64,000 bases of DNA from Portulaca oleracea (GCA_029582165.1 CM055881.1:19287594-19351593), one strand, 5' to 3'; positions 32,926 to 45,507 are shown, counted from the first letter of the stretch. Made by a program: numbers and translations. The notes: a model not told the origin generated them from the letters alone.

Positions 32926-35558
32926 CATGGATGCATTACCGAAGGATGCTCCAATTACCATTGATTCTGGTGGAGAAACAGTTGATGTCAAGGAGCCAAG
33001 AAAGTGTACTGTTGGGGCGTATAAAGAGTTAATTACATTTACCCTACTTGACATATGCGGTAATAATCTTTGCACACCCGACATTTGGGAAATAATTTTC
33101 ACCCTACCTGACATTTAGTGAAAGTGATTTTTAGTGTTAGAATCCGGTAACTTGTCATCGGAAATGGAAAAATACAATAATACCCCTATATCACTATGTA
33201 AAATTACGATGCTGCCCTTTAATTTGAGAAGGAAAAGACTATGTTGGAGAGTATAAGACAGACATGGTGGTTTGGGAGGGGGACCGGGGAGAGGAATCAG
33301 TGGAGTGGTTGGGTTTTAAAATACCATAACAATTAATACTAAGGGTACAAAAGTCATTTCACATTTAATTGAAAGTCAAAGGAAATAATAACAAGGGTAT
33401 AAAGGTCACTTCATATTTAGTTTTTTACAGTTTACCAGAAAAGTCAATAAAAAATCAATTATAACATATCTAAGGGGCTTTAAATTTATGACCACTTAAA
33501 TGTCAAGTAGGGTGAAAATTATTTCTCAAATGTCGGGTGTGCAAAAATTATTACCACATAAGTCAGGTAGGGTAAATGTAATTAACTCGGCGTACAAACC
33601 ATCCATTGCTGTTAAGGGTAAGATTTAGAAACGTCAAAGAAAATTGACTTCCAATGTTTGGGAAAACTTTTCTTTTATGGACCCAGATGAGGAAGGTAAT
33701 CTGTGGTGTAAGTGTAATAAGTGTGGGCAAGTTTATAGTGCAAACAGCAAATATAGGGCAGCTTTTGTTGCATTTTCAACATGGTTCTTTGACTAATAGG
33801 CGAGTAGAATTTAATGTTGAAATTTTTCGTGAGTTGTTGGCTATTAGTGTTGTGAAGCATGATTTACCATTTCAGTTTGCTGAGTATGATGCTATTAGAA
33901 AGTTGTTTGTTTACTTGAATCCGAACGTAAAAGTCTTTTCAAAAAACACAATTAAGGGTGATGTGATGAAAATGTTTGCAACGGAGAAGGAGAAATGAAA
34001 GAGTTCTTGCATTCTATTCCTGGTAGATTTGCATTCACTTCTGACTGTTGGACTTCACTCAATACTGATGGTTATATTTCACTCACCTGTCATTATATTG
34101 ATAATAATTGGGTCTTGAAAAAGAGGATTCTAAACTTTTCTTTCATGCCTCCACCACATAATGGTGTGTCTCTAGCTGATAAGATTTTGTTGATGTTGAA
34201 GGATTGGGATCTTGATAAGATGATTATGTGTTTGACTTTGGATAATGCTTCTTCCAATGATATGTGTGTGGATATGTTGAATAATCGTCTAAAACTTATT
34301 TGTAGTGGAGAATATTTTCATGTTAGATGTTGTCATCCTTAACTTGATTATTAAGGAGGGGTTGAAAGATGTGGATGAGGCTCTGACTAAAGTGAGGGAA
34401 TGTGTTAAGTATTGTAAAGGTTCTCAAGTGAGAAAGAAAGGGTTTCTTGAATCTATTAAGGTGTGTGATTCCATTTATAGCAAAGGGCTAAGACAGGATG
34501 TCCCAACTAGATGGAATTCAACATTTCTTATGCTTGAAAGTGCTCTTTATTACAGGAGGGCGTTCAGTCACTTGGAGGTTGTTGATGGAAACTTCATTCA
34601 CTGCCCTAGGTCTGATGAGTGGGTTAAGATTGAGAAAATGTGTGGTTTTTTGAAAGTTTTTTATGAAGTGACTTGTGCTTTTTTTGATTCCAAATATCCT
34701 ACCTCCAATCTTTATTTCCCTAATATTATGAGAGTTAGATTGGTGTTAAAAGATGCAATTGATGGTGAAGATGTTTTTATGAGGGACATGGCAACTAGGA
34801 TGTTTACCAAATTTGAGAAATATTGGGCGGAATTTAGCACAATCATGGCAATTGCGTGCATCTTAGATCCTCGATACAAGTTTCACTTTGCAGATTGGGC
34901 TTATAGGCAAATATATGTTGGAAATCATGAAGTTCAATTATCGACATTGAAAGATAAATTGTTTGCTTTATATACTGAGTTTGTTAAGACTTCGGGTACT
35001 CCACCATCATCATCTATGCCTACTGCTGCTTCCAATCACTCTTCTAGAATTGAAGAAACTTCCACTGACATCTTATTTGAGGTATGGTTGTTTTAAAATT
35101 AAAGTAATTTACTAAATCATTTTTTTTTAAATAACAAGTTGACATTTTTAATAATAAGCCGACTTTTATGTTTTTCTATGTTAAAGGACTTTGATAATTA
35201 TTCAATTCGAGTATTTGCTTCGGCATCTAAGTCTGATTTGAAATTGTATTTGGAGGAGAAAAAGTTGCCCCGCGTAGAGAACATGGATGTCCTTAGCTTC
35301 TGGAGTACTAATCAGTTTCGCTTCCCTATTCTCTCTCAAATGGCACATGATGTACATACCATTCCACTATCTACTGTGGCATCTGAATCTGCTTTTAGTG
35401 TAGGACGAAGGGTACTTGATGCGTTTCGCAGTACCTTTAAGCCAGAAACTGTTGAATATATTATATGTCTTAGAGATTGGGTATTTGATGACGAAGGTGA
35501 ATTTTCTCCTCATTTAGTAAAAATTGTTTCTTTTTTATGTTTCTATAATCATTCGTGA
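32926..35558 (+). pseudogene. hAT transposase (RICESLEEPER-like), broken by a MITE and frameshifts
   Basis: The gene reads from MDALPKDAP at 32926 (just after a ttgtttctag acceptor-like site), is cut at 33025 by a MITE, and resumes at 33599. Next comes a BED-type finger (WCKCNKCG near 33705), then a frameshift. The core includes FTSDCWTS near 34040, the DNASSND block near 34250 and RCCHPLNLIIKEGL across a frame change near 34340. RWNSTFLMLESAL lies near 34510. A GT-AG intron at 35082-35186 fits between TDILFE and DFDNYS. The C-terminal hAT dimerisation domain is intact, with PILSQMAHDV, PLSTVASESAFSVG and RDW (35330-35490). At least three frame breaks make it inactive. The protein would have cut and joined hAT termini in the nucleus. 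Confidence 0.9.
33026..33588. mobile_element. MULE-type MITE (563 bp) inside the hAT transposase exon
   Basis: The arms are inverse copies over roughly 90 bp, starting GAGTTAATTACATTTACCC and containing accctac(t/c)tgacat and cacacccgacattt. Flanking repeats are GGCGTATAAA (33016-33025) and GGCGTACAAA (33589-33598), a 10-bp duplication with one change, which suits a Mutator-like element. Removing it restores the reading GAYKPSIAV in the host frame. The interior is non-coding. Confidence 0.88.
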
Positions 35559-36129
35559 TTGTTAATTTAAGCTGATTCATTTTTTTTCTTTTATATTATT
35601 TAGATATTATTCAAACACAAGTCTCATTGTGTGGAGAAGTTATGAAACTCAACATGAATGAAAAAAGTGGTGAAAATGCATCCATGAAAACAAGATCATC
35701 TAAGGGGCCTGTTGGAAGTACGGAAGCTAAGGATGCTTGATGGCTCTGCTTTTTTTGCTCAAGTAGAAAAGTATTAACTAGTAAGAGTCATTAGTAGTTA
35801 ATTTCTCAAGTTGTCCATGGTATTTGAAATAAGGCTCCTGCCAGGTAGAGTTAGGTTTTTAATTTATCTACAATGTTTGAAGTGTGGTTTTTTTGCTTAA
35901 GATATAGGAGTAGTAGAGTCTAAGTATTAGTATTACTACTAGTAGGAGCATTATAGTAGTACTACTAAATTTGTTATACTTGTTATTTGAAATATAAAGG
36001 GAATTAATATTTTAAAATGTTGATTTGATACCTTTTTAACTTGGTAAAATGTTAAATTGTCATAATAATTCAATGCAGATCTTAACAAGTAAACCCAACC
36101 TGATATAAACATGATTAAGTTAAGTGGGT
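35559..36129. other. 3' part of the hAT element, non-coding
   Basis: AT-rich sequence between the transposase stop and the subterminal repeats. It includes a short repeated gtagtactact / attagtattactactagtagg patch near 35910-35970. No gene. Confidence 0.5.
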
Positions 36130-36293
36130 AAACGGGTTGGTATCAGTCAACCAGTTTAAATTTTAGTCAGGTGCAGGTCAGGAATTTTCAACCCATTTAT
36201 TAAACGGGTCGGGTTAGTGTTGGGGTATTTTCAACGCGTTTAATATTGACACGAACATGAATAACACCCAACACAACCTATTTGACACCCCTA
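36130..36293 (+). mobile_element. 3' terminal region of the hAT element
   Basis: Subterminal aacgggt / cgggtcgggtt motifs lead to the terminus tttgacacccct(ag), the inverse of the common plant hAT end TAGGGGTGTCAAA. The equivalent 5' end was not found upstream of 32926. The element may be truncated there. Confidence 0.6.
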
Positions 36294-36518
36294 GATAACC
36301 TTGTGTAGGCTATTGTTCAAATTTGCGAGGTGGGCACTTGGTGTATTCTCATTACCTTGGTGACTATCTTCCATTGGTGCTCATTATTGTCATTTCCCAT
36401 TACCGGATTCACTCCATCTTCCCCCACAAAAAAATAGCCTCGCGAAATCTCCACAAAATTTCCCTAGCCACAAAAGAATCCCAAAGCCTCACCCCAACAA
36501 TCCCCTTAGACTCCTCAA

Positions 36519-38118
36519 ATGGCCTCATCGTCTAGTCAAATGAGCGAGCAAAAATTTCCTCCTCAACCCATCTCCCCTTCCAAAACCACTCTTGATATGA
36601 CTGTTCAACATATCTTAGATAGCCAGGAAGTGATACAACGTCAAGTGAGCAATTTGAGCTATGCCGTAGAAAAATTGCAAATTGGTTCCTTGAGAAAGGT
36701 TTGTGATGTTTATGGGATATCTTATGGAGAATATCAAAAGTCATATGTTAAAATCGTCGTCCTACTTCTACTCATGGGCCTAGAGTTGGTGATCCTCATG
36801 ATTGGAGGAAAGAGAAGAAGGCTCAATCATGGTCTTCTAGCAAGGGTGGTGCTCACTCTCGGTATGAGGTTCCGCCCGAAGGAAGTCAATCTTCCAAGCC
36901 ATTCAAACCATTTATTGAAGCTCACGTGGATGATGTGGAATACCTTAGAAAGCTTAAGAGTAGAAAATGTTTCAAGTGTAGAGAGTATGACCACTACCAA
37001 TCTCAATGCCCTACCAAGATGGTTGAATCGCCCCAAGCAAGTGTGATGGATGGTTCAGAATCCTTTAAGTCTATTGTTGAGACTCAAGTTCAAAAGGAAT
37101 AGGTCTTTGATCCCCAGGAAGATTCTCAATGGGAAATTCTCTTCCATACCCGATGCACCATCAACGATAGAGTGTGCAAGATGATCATCGATAGTGAGAG
37201 TTGTACGAATGTAGTATCTACTACTTTGTTGGGGAGAAGCTTCAATTGCCCATTCTAGCTCATCCCCAACCTTATAGCTTGCAAGGGCTTAAAGATGGTG
37301 GTCATCTTCAGGTATCTTAACAAGCCTTGATATCTTTTTCCATTGGTTCTTACATAGATAGTGTTCTTTGTGATATCGTTCCCATGGATGCTTGTCATTT
37401 GCTCCTTGGAAAACTTGGCAATATAATAGGCATGCTATCCATGATGGTCATGAGAACACTTACTCCTTCTTGACCAGAAAATGATGGACTGTGCTCACAC
37501 CTCTCTCACCTACCCAACTCCATGAAAATCAAATCGGGGTGGGAAGTGATAAGATAAGCCTCATCCACATGAGTGAAACATGGGATGGGAGTGCTTTGAG
37601 CGAAAGGAAACCACATTTGACTCTATTTTTGTGAAATGGTAATCCTACTGAGGTTGGGAGATCCATAGTTCCTCAAAAATTTCCTATTTCCCTCCCTTGT
37701 CCCCCACCTTCACCCGAAAGGCCTCCTATTGAACTCCACAACATGATTGCAAGTGTTGAGTCATGTCCAACCATGCCCGAACCACAACTTGGAGGCGAAA
37801 TGCATGTCGGTAAGCTTGCTTCCTCCCGCATCGAGATTGACCATAGGAAGAGGCATCTTCTAGCGGCCTTGACCTTGACATCTCTTCTAACGACTACCTT
37901 GTGGCCTTCAACAAAATGATGAGTGTTAGGCATGTGAAAGTCCCTCTTGATGGCGAGTTGGTCCCTTTTTCCTTCCGAAATTGCTGCACTTTTACAAAAG
38001 GGTTGATGAATGTCACTTTGATCCGGCTAATGGATTTTATTGAGTTGATTTTACGTGAGCGGTCGGTTGGATTTAAACTCCCAAGAGTTGAGGGCAACTT
38101 TTCTCCAACAAGGGGAGT
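36519..38118 (+). pseudogene. Ty3/gypsy gag-protease fragment, frameshifted
   Basis: Starts MASSSSQMSEQKF at 36519. After about 70 codons the frame shifts, and the other frames give a zinc knuckle CFKCREYDHYQSQC (about 36968-37010), a protease-like MIIDSESCTNVVS (about 37180-37215) and VLCDIVPMDACHLLLG (about 37365-37410). The last frame, 37901-38122, ends before AAGGGGAGTC. The same order occurs in the minus-strand element at 50700-53916, so both belong to one family. In each, gag and protease are followed within about 1 kb by a polypurine tract, with no RT. It carries several stops and is inactive. Confidence 0.8.
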
Positions 38119-38440
38119 CTGAACCATATTTCCTAAGGGACTGGGTCTAAGCTAGTTTTCCTTTAAGTCAAGCTGGATCGCTTTTGAAGTCCCAAATTGA
38201 TCGTCTAGGAAGCATAGGGGTGTTTTGGTAATTACACAATGGTCGGGATGGAACCGTGGAGTGGGTCCAAGCTAGTTTCTTATATTTTGTGTTTTGCACG
38301 TTGTTTAGTTTTTGTGCTTTTTCTTTCGTTCGCAGGGAGGGAAACTGGGTAGCCCATGCTTTTGCTTACCTACAAACCTATGAAGTCCGGCGTCGAGTTT
38401 GGATGGACGATAGACTATTATTGTTCTGGTTATAAGTGAC
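38104..38440 (+). mobile_element. Polypurine tract, LTR start and RNase H-like tail
   Basis: CAAGGGGAGTC directly precedes TGAACCATA at about 38119. This is the same tract-to-LTR join as in the minus-strand element, where TGAACC begins the LTR. The sequence soon departs from that LTR. At 38336-38433 it encodes REGNWVAHAFAYLQ just after a ttcgttcgcag acceptor-like site, a plant RNase H-like (RVT_3) motif. The junction is unexplained. Confidence 0.45.
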
Positions 38441-38900
38441 ATTGCCGATTTAGCGATTTAATAATTTTTACAATATTTCTTATAAAGAAAAGGTTTCACA
38501 AAATTCATTCCTTAAGATTGAACCTTTAAGAATATTTATTTCTTTCACGAGTTTCATCCCAATACATATTACATGCATCTAGAGTATGTACTCCTGGTAG
38601 AACAATTATGTTATTGGGAGTGAACAACAGGGAGGTATGAGTGAATAGTTGTACTATTGAAAGTGAACAACAAGTATATATATGAGTGAACAATTATGCT
38701 ATTGAGAATGAACAATGGTCAAATCTGGAGCACATGCTCCAAGAGCATGTAATAAATTGCAATTTCCTCCCGTAGAGGTCACCCTAAAGGATGACCCATT
38801 TATTCTGGCAAAAACAAAAAAAAAAAAAAGGATGATCCATTTAAAAAAAAAAAAAGGCTCGCGAAACTTTAAATAATTTTGATTGGTTTCCTACAGGCTA
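38441..38900. other. Intergenic region with a small TIR repeat
   Basis: Between 38569 and 38754 the ends ttacatgcatctagagtatgtactcc-like and ggagcacatgctccaagagcatgtaa-like are inverse. The centre repeats a gaacaa(t/c)...attg(a/g)gagtgaacaa motif three times. A short MITE is likely. It lies immediately upstream of the proteasome gene promoter. Confidence 0.5.
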
Positions 38901-39153
38901 CTGCTCAATTGCCCCTTTCTTCTGCTCCAAGAAGCCTACTTTGGCTTGGATTATAACAGGAACCATTTCTCACCTTCACTTCTCCATTTTATCGCTCCCC
39001 AATCCTGATCTCCGACTCCTCCTTCTTCTTTCTCGTGTAAGTCGATCTCTGCCATCGCCATTCTTACTTGTTTTTGATTTGATGATTTTCATTGACATTT
39101 GCTTCTTCTTCAATTTTCTTTTAGGGTTTTAGAAATTGGAACATTTAGAAATT

Positions 39154-40688
39154 ATGACGAATTCGGCAATTGAACTTCCCGCGAAGGGCGGATTTAGCTT
39201 CGATTTGTGCAAGAGGAATGAAATGCTGATGAAAAAGGGTCTCAAGGGTCCCTCCTTCTTAAAAACGGGTACCACAATCGTCGGCCTTATTTTTCAGGTA
39301 CATTCGGATTCGGATGCAGATATTTTTTCTATCTCGATTTTCAACAATACGGTTTTTTGTTGATTTTCGAATTACTTGTCTGTTTAATTTGATTGTTTTC
39401 TACATGAAAAATAACTATTTGTTTTGTACGGACGCTGTGCTTAAATTTCTTTGATTAGGTTTTGTAATATGAACTGTGTAAATCTTCTATTTCTGCGAGT
39501 GGGATTTGGCATTTGTACAGTGAAAGTAGGCTAGAGTTGGGAAAAAATGGAATTTCAGATGGGGATTTTCTGTTGAGTATGTGTGGTTTGTTGCACATTA
39601 GGCTTTCTAGTTATTTCTCTCAGTACAGACAACTAACTACTAAAGTATTAAGTCTTGTTAAACTATCTTGAAATCAAATGTGGTTTCAGTTCCTTCCATC
39701 TTATTTCTGGAAGGCTTCTTTCTATGTAGTCATTCCTAACATAGTAGAGTTAAATAATGTCTGTGCCATATAACTTTGAATTTTTATCAGTTTTGCCGCT
39801 GAACTTTTAAATTTGTCAAATATGTCATTTATGTTAAAAAATTTGTCAAAAATACCACCAGAGACGTGTCAAAATTGACAAAAACTCAAAGTTATGTGGC
39901 AACAAATATGCTTCAACTCAACAAAAATACATCTGTTCCCCTTAGCGGGTCTCTTCTTTTTCATTCTCAAGAGTAACATTAGCTGTTTAAGGGGAGCACA
40001 TGCATTTTTGGTTTCAGATAGTGTATCCTAGAATGAATAGTCATATTGCAATACATAAGAGTAGTTGACAGGTTACCCTTATGTCATTAGGTTTTGATTA
40101 TCTAAATTGGTCTTGCATTTTTCAGTCTAGTACATATGGTAGTAAGATTTAAGGATGCTTTGTCAATTGATTATAGGATGGTGTCGTTCTTGGAGCTGAT
40201 ACAAGAGCCACAGAGGGTCCAATAGTTGCTGATAAGAATTGTGAAAAAATTCATTACATGGCACCAAACATTTACTGCTGTGGGGCAGGGACTGCTGCTG
40301 ATACAGAGGCGGTAACTGGTAAACCTGAACTTCAATTTTCTTTGTGTAATAATGCTAATAGCTGTGTCCTCAACTTGTGTGATAGGTTTCATTTATGTGA
40401 ATACTTGTATGGAGATGAGTATATCCAAATACTCATTGTTTGGTCATGGAATGATTCTGTCATTTTTGGGTAAACAAAATGCAGTTGCAACAATAACGTA
40501 CCTCAGTATAGTCCGATTAATGAGAGAAAATGCAGTTGATGATCCAAAATGTCATTCTATAGGCAGTTTCTTTTAAGATGTTATACTCCTTCCATCCCTT
40601 TTTAAATGTCACACAAACCAACCTTGCAAAACCAACGTACCTTGGAAATAGTGTGAAAAAATTATATATAGACAAGTATGCCCCTCAT

Positions 40689-40725
<37 letters not shown>

Positions 40726-43700
40726 CAAAGGAGAATTTTAAAAGGTAAATTAAAAATCACTTTCATTAATTAACGGTAATATGGGTATTTTAATTATTGG
40801 AAATGTAAAATTCACAAATAAAAAGGGACATGATAGTTAGGAAAATTGACACTGATTAAAGGATGGAGGGAGTAGTGTTTTGTTTATTCTAGATGTTTTT
40901 AGTTAGGGATTAAGGTTTCTTATGTGAACCTACTTTAAGGTGAAGCTTACTCTTAACCTCTTTTTTTTAAAAAAAAAAAATTGATGATCGGTTGAGGATG
41001 GAGTATAATGTAGTGGAGTTAGTTTTGGTTGATAATTTTTCTTCCTACCGCCAAACCTCTTTTAAATGTCTTAGTGGTGGCTTTGTTGAATTATATGTTC
41101 TGTATTTTGACTTTGTTTCTGGAATTGGCGGGATCTTGAGAATGAGCTTAGAGATATAGAATTAATCAGATGGTAAATTTCTTTTATTTCGTCATGTCAT
41201 AGGGGATGGTTGGGTATTCTGTAACGAACTTTGCTAAGTCATTACGAACTGTAGATAGGGAGGAAGCACCAAAGCATTGAATGAGAAGCTAAGTGGAGAG
41301 ATTGCTAGGGCTGAGGGGCAGTGTGTAGGATATGAGTGGTGTAACTTGTTGTTCCGTGTGTGGAGAATGGAGAGGGCCTGGGGGTAGTGTAAAGGAATAT
41401 AGGATATTGACATGATAGATTCTAATCAGGCTCTTTTTTTTTAAAAAAATAAAAATTATTATACTTTTTGTACTCTCATTTAGGCATATGCTTCACATAA
41501 TAAGCTTCTGTAACATAGAATATGCTTTTTACTGTTAGGGAGGGTGTAGGTAAAACTTGCCCCTTGCCATTTGATTCATTTGTGTAAACTACGATGCGGT
41601 TAGGCGTTTCAGTATTGTAAACTTTGTTTGTTTTAGTATCCATTGTGCTGCTTCCCTGCTTCTAAGTTATTACTTTTGAATTCGTGTTCAAAAATCACTA
41701 TTGTTGGTCTTTGGAGATGACCTCTTTGCTTGTCACTTGTCTGGGATAAGATTGTGTACAACTAGGTTTCCCTTATCCATGCTTCAGTTGAATTAATGAT
41801 AGATGGTGCTTGTCACAGAACATAAAACTACCTGTTTTGAGTATTCTAGTTTATGGTTGTTGTTCCAATCCTATGTTTCTTTATGTAGATATGGTGAGTT
41901 CACAACTGAAGCTTCACAGATACCATACTGGTCGTGAATCAAGGGTTGTTACAGCTCTCACCCTTCTGAAGTCCCATCTTTTCAAGTAAGATATGTAATG
42001 TCTGACCAATGAATATGATATAGCACAAATAGCTCTAAAAAATTTGCCTGTGTGACCTCATTATTTTCCCCTTTTGGGATGTGATTCAGCTATCAAGGTT
42101 ATGTCTCAGCAGCGCTGGTGCTTGGTGGTGTTGATGTTACTGGGCCCCATTTACACACTGTGAGTGACAGTTCAGCTATTACGATGTAACAGCACAAGTG
42201 CGCAACTTTGCATATGGACTGAACACGTGATTGTCATTGCGCAGATTTACCCCCACGGGTCGACGGATACTCTCCCTTTTGCAACTATGGGATCTGGTTC
42301 ACTTGCTGCAATGGCTGTTTTTGAGTCAAAATACCGTGAAGGACTCACTGTAAGACTGCTTTCTTTTCATGATGTCATTAGATTTTGTCTTTGATCTGTT
42401 GGCAGAACTTGGTTCTGATTGGATGAAATATAGTAGCTTGCCTAGGATATTTGTGACCCTTGTGGCTGTGTGAAGGTAATGTTTGTTTTCCTTTGAACTA
42501 TCTGACAATTGCCTGTTTTTGTTTTTATCCTTCCAGAGGGAAGAAGGAATTCACTTGGTATGTGAAGCTATCTCTTCTGGTATTTTCAATGACTTGGGAA
42601 GTGGAAGCAATGTGGATGTGTGTGTCATAACTAAGGTTAGTTATTCTCTTCTCTCTCAATCAGATTCTTATTCTCTATTGTCATATACCCTCTTGTTTTC
42701 TCCTCCCCATCCTGTTTCATACCTTCCCAAGTATTCTAGTACAAGTTCCTTTTTGTGATATTTATTTTTGGTTTGTGCAGGGCAACGTTGAATACCTCAG
42801 AAATCATGTTTTGCCAAACCCCCGTACTTACACAAGGGAGAAGGGATACTCATTTCCCAAGCCTACAGGTAAATAACTTAACCAAAATATAACCAAAATA
42901 TAAACCATGACAATGCTTAGTTCTTAGCTTACTTGCCCAATCTTAGGAGTATTATCCTGATTTTTCATTGCATTTTTTTTTTGGACATTTTGCTGGTTGC
43001 TAATCTTAATTGATTATGGGACACTACCTGAAAATTATCTTATTCCTTGAGGTTTAGGGTGGTCAGATATATGCCATCATACATCTCATAGAAACTTGGA
43101 AGGGTTAGAGAACAGTTGTAGTTTTTGTCATTCTGCATGACTCTGAGCCTGTGTTCTCAAACCTGGACAGAACCGGCCGGTTCGACCTGTTCAACCGGAA
43201 CCCACTGACTTGACTGGGCTCAGTGGGCTGGTTTACATGTTGACTCGCCTTGCTGGTCTAACCGCTCTAACCCGTTGAAACCGGACTGTCCGACTGGTTC
43301 GTTCAAACTGGGTTTAAACCGGTTTTAGGTGTTATATGAATATGCAATGCTGATTTTTTCCCCCAACCCACCCTCTGTTCGCCGCACCTGCATCTGCATG
43401 TCCATTGAGTCAACTGTACAGTTGCAAACTTGCAGATCTGCAACCCTATGGCATGACGGAGGGGATTAACAATAAGGATGAGACATAGATTAGGAGAGTT
43501 GAGGAGCAACAGAGGAGAATTGCAGAGAGAGAGAGAGAGGGGAGCTAGAGAGAGAGAAATAGGAAAGGTGAGTTGAGTTGAGTGTTTGGGGTGAAGTAGT
43601 AGCAAGCCATCATCCTAACTAAACATTACGGCACGGGCAACCGGTATTTATTTATAATTTTTACTTTTTAACCTTCTACTTTTATACACTGTCTCCTGAA

Positions 43701-44316
43701 TTATGAATCGACCATCATGCTATAGACCTATGGTCAAAAAACTTGCAATCCATTAGGACCATTATACTTTTTATAAGAGGCACCAATATTTTTTAACCTT
43801 TTTAATTTCTATATTTTTATATTCCTTATCAAATTTCATGAAATAATAACTTTTTTAATTATAAAACAGTTGGAATAATAGGTTGGGCTACAACAACATT
43901 CTTTAGAAAATTTATTAATAATACAGTTAAAATTTTTTTACTCGTGACTAGGTCATGTCAGTTTTAATTGGTTCAACTAGTAACCCGAGTCAACAGGTCC
44001 AACTTGGTCAAACCGTCCAACCAGTTGATCCATTGACCCACTGGGTCCACTGGTTCGGTGATCGGTTTGGGTTTGACAACATAGCTTTAAGCCTTTGAGA
44101 GGTGGTTAGTAGACGTGATGAATGTGTTACTGCAACAATCATTTCTGGTCAAGATTCACAATTACTGATCTCTAATGCTGTATGGAACTTGTGTCTGCCT
44201 ATATACACTAAACCGATGCTTGTGACGATTGTTTTGCAGAGGTCCTGATGACCAAGGTAATTAAATTGAAGGAGAAGGTGGATGTTATTGAGGGTGGTGA
44301 TGCAATGGAAGAATGA
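39154..44316 (+). CDS. PBB: 20S proteasome subunit beta type-7 (beta-2, PBB), eight exons
   Basis: Coding exons: 39154-39297, 40177-40318, 41889-41985, 42090-42159, 42245-42349, 42537-42635, 42781-42868, 44240-44316. All have GT-AG borders and keep frame. The 822 bp encode 273 residues, the usual length. Beta-2 supplies the trypsin-like activity of the 20S core in cytosol and nucleus. The precursor begins [14 protein letters not shown]; the propeptide is cut before Thr40 in KTGTTIVG, exposing the catalytic threonine. Mature Asp17 (GADTRAT) and Lys33 (CEKIHY) are present. The block [13 protein letters not shown] and the ending GDAMEE are typical. The upstream TTG-frame extension is ignored because 39154 is the first ATG. 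A 5' untranslated intron is possible, with a donor near 39036 (cgt|gtaagt) and an acceptor near 39131. No defects are seen. Confidence 0.97.
40586..40872. mobile_element. Stowaway-type MITE in PBB intron 2
   Basis: Ends CTCCTTCCATCCC and GGATGGAGGGAG are inverse, with TA on each side (40584-40585 and 40873-40874). It contains a GA microsatellite at 40690-40722. It is in an intron and leaves the splice sites untouched. Confidence 0.85.
43150..44085. mobile_element. MITE with CCGGTTCGACC-type arms in PBB intron 7
   Basis: Left part: tgttctcaaacctgg, aaccggccggttcgacc. Right part, inverse: gttgtcaaacccaaaccgatcaccgaacc. Between lie further accgg / ccggt clusters, a GA tract at 43525-43560 and AT-rich DNA. 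The superfamily is not certain (hAT- or MULE-like). Without it the intron would be about 430 bp. Confidence 0.6.
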
Positions 44317-44623
44317 TCATGCCCTGCTTTTGTCACTTCGTCTTGATTGTGATAGGAATTTCTGTTTTAAGGATGTTGTAACTTTATTGGAATTTCTAGC
44401 TCTGTTGTTGCAAAAACAATTTTGTTGCCCCTTTTAGTTTCTATGGTGGCATTTTGGTGGTGTGCGGTTTGTCATTTGTGGAGGTCACTCTCTCTTTCGC
44501 TTTGAGGTGTATTCTAGCCCTAAAAGCTCAAATATCTAGTGGACATTATTGATTAACATTTATTTTTCCATATTTCAAAGCTCCTACTAACGAATGGGGA
44601 ACCAACACATAATAGCTTGACAA
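44317..44623 (+). other. PBB 3' untranslated region and downstream flank
   Basis: T-rich 3' sequence following the stop codon. No second gene is visible. It ends where a 66-bp tandem duplication begins. Confidence 0.5.
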
Positions 44624-44765
44624 TAAAAAAGAGCCAACAAGAATATCATAATATCGATAAACTTTTAAGTCTTTTGACTTTCAATAATCGAAAAAAGAAC
44701 CTACAAGAATATCATAATATCTATAAACTTTTAAGTCTTTTGGCTCTCAATAATCGAAAAAATAA
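44624..44765. repeat. 66-bp tandem duplication
   Basis: The unit caagaatatcataatatc(g/t)ataaacttttaagtcttttg...caataatcgaaaaaa is present twice with few differences. It is non-coding. Confidence 0.85.
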
Positions 44766-44955
44766 AAAATTAAATCTTAGAACAAAGCTATCAGAAAGCC
44801 GAGTTTACAAACTATAACTTTCTAGTTGGACTTTAAAAGCTTAAAAGGAGTGTAAGGACTTGGAAATGAGGAATAAAAAGGGTTGGTTCTCTTGTAATAA
44901 AGTTCAAGAGCAATTCTTTAAAAATTCATAACTTAAAAACTGGACTTCTTATGAA

Positions 44956-45350
44956 GGGTTTTTTGCTGAAAATAATTCGAAATTGGAGGTCATTGGCTGA
45001 AAATAATCTAAACTCACTTTTTGGCTGAAAATAATCCAAATTTTTAACCTATATACTCAGACTAAACCAAAATTGATTTCCGGCGTTGGAATGCTGATTG
45101 GGCAGCCTGAGCACATAGCACATGTTTCTTTAATTGATTTTGGTTTTGAATTTTTTTTAAGCTTATGTAGACCCCAACTCACTTAAACTTATAATGACAT
45201 GACAATTGATTAAAAATACTTTAACATAATAAATTGAATCAAAGACAATCAGAACCCTACATTTTAGTGTAATAATTATAAGGGCTCTATATTTTGAAAA
45301 ATAACTATCAGGTACCTATATTATAAGGTAATAATTTCTGGGCGACAATT
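44956..45350. repeat. Left terminal inverted repeat of the MULE-type composite
   Basis: Contains three spaced gctgaaaataat(c/t) motifs in the first 100 bp, then acc-rich and cggcgttggaatgctga, which pairs with the inverse of the right arm's gtcagcattccgaagccg. Further in, ttataagggctctatattttg pairs with 59335-59430. Confidence 0.8.
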
Positions 45351-45494
45351 GAAATTTTAATATTTGCACTTTAGTCCCTGCTTGGCTTTCAGTTTTATTT
45401 TTGGTCCTTAGTGGTTAAAAACGCTATTTTAGCACATTAATAATTTCGATTACTATAGTTTATATATTCCTGCTTTATTTTTGGTCCTTTTCCA

Positions 45495-45507
45495 TTTGGT
45501 ATCAGAG
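45495..45507 (+). other. Pararetroviral primer-binding site, initiator tRNA-Met type
   Basis: TGGTATCAGAGCC matches the methionine initiator tRNA primer site used by caulimovirids to start minus-strand DNA synthesis. It stands about 60 bp before the first viral open frame. Confidence 0.8.

Noticed and set aside
32800..32930. 5' end of the hAT element
   Set aside because: No TAGGGGTGTCAAA-like sequence or matching 8-bp duplication is visible upstream of the transposase; only an acceptor-like site is.
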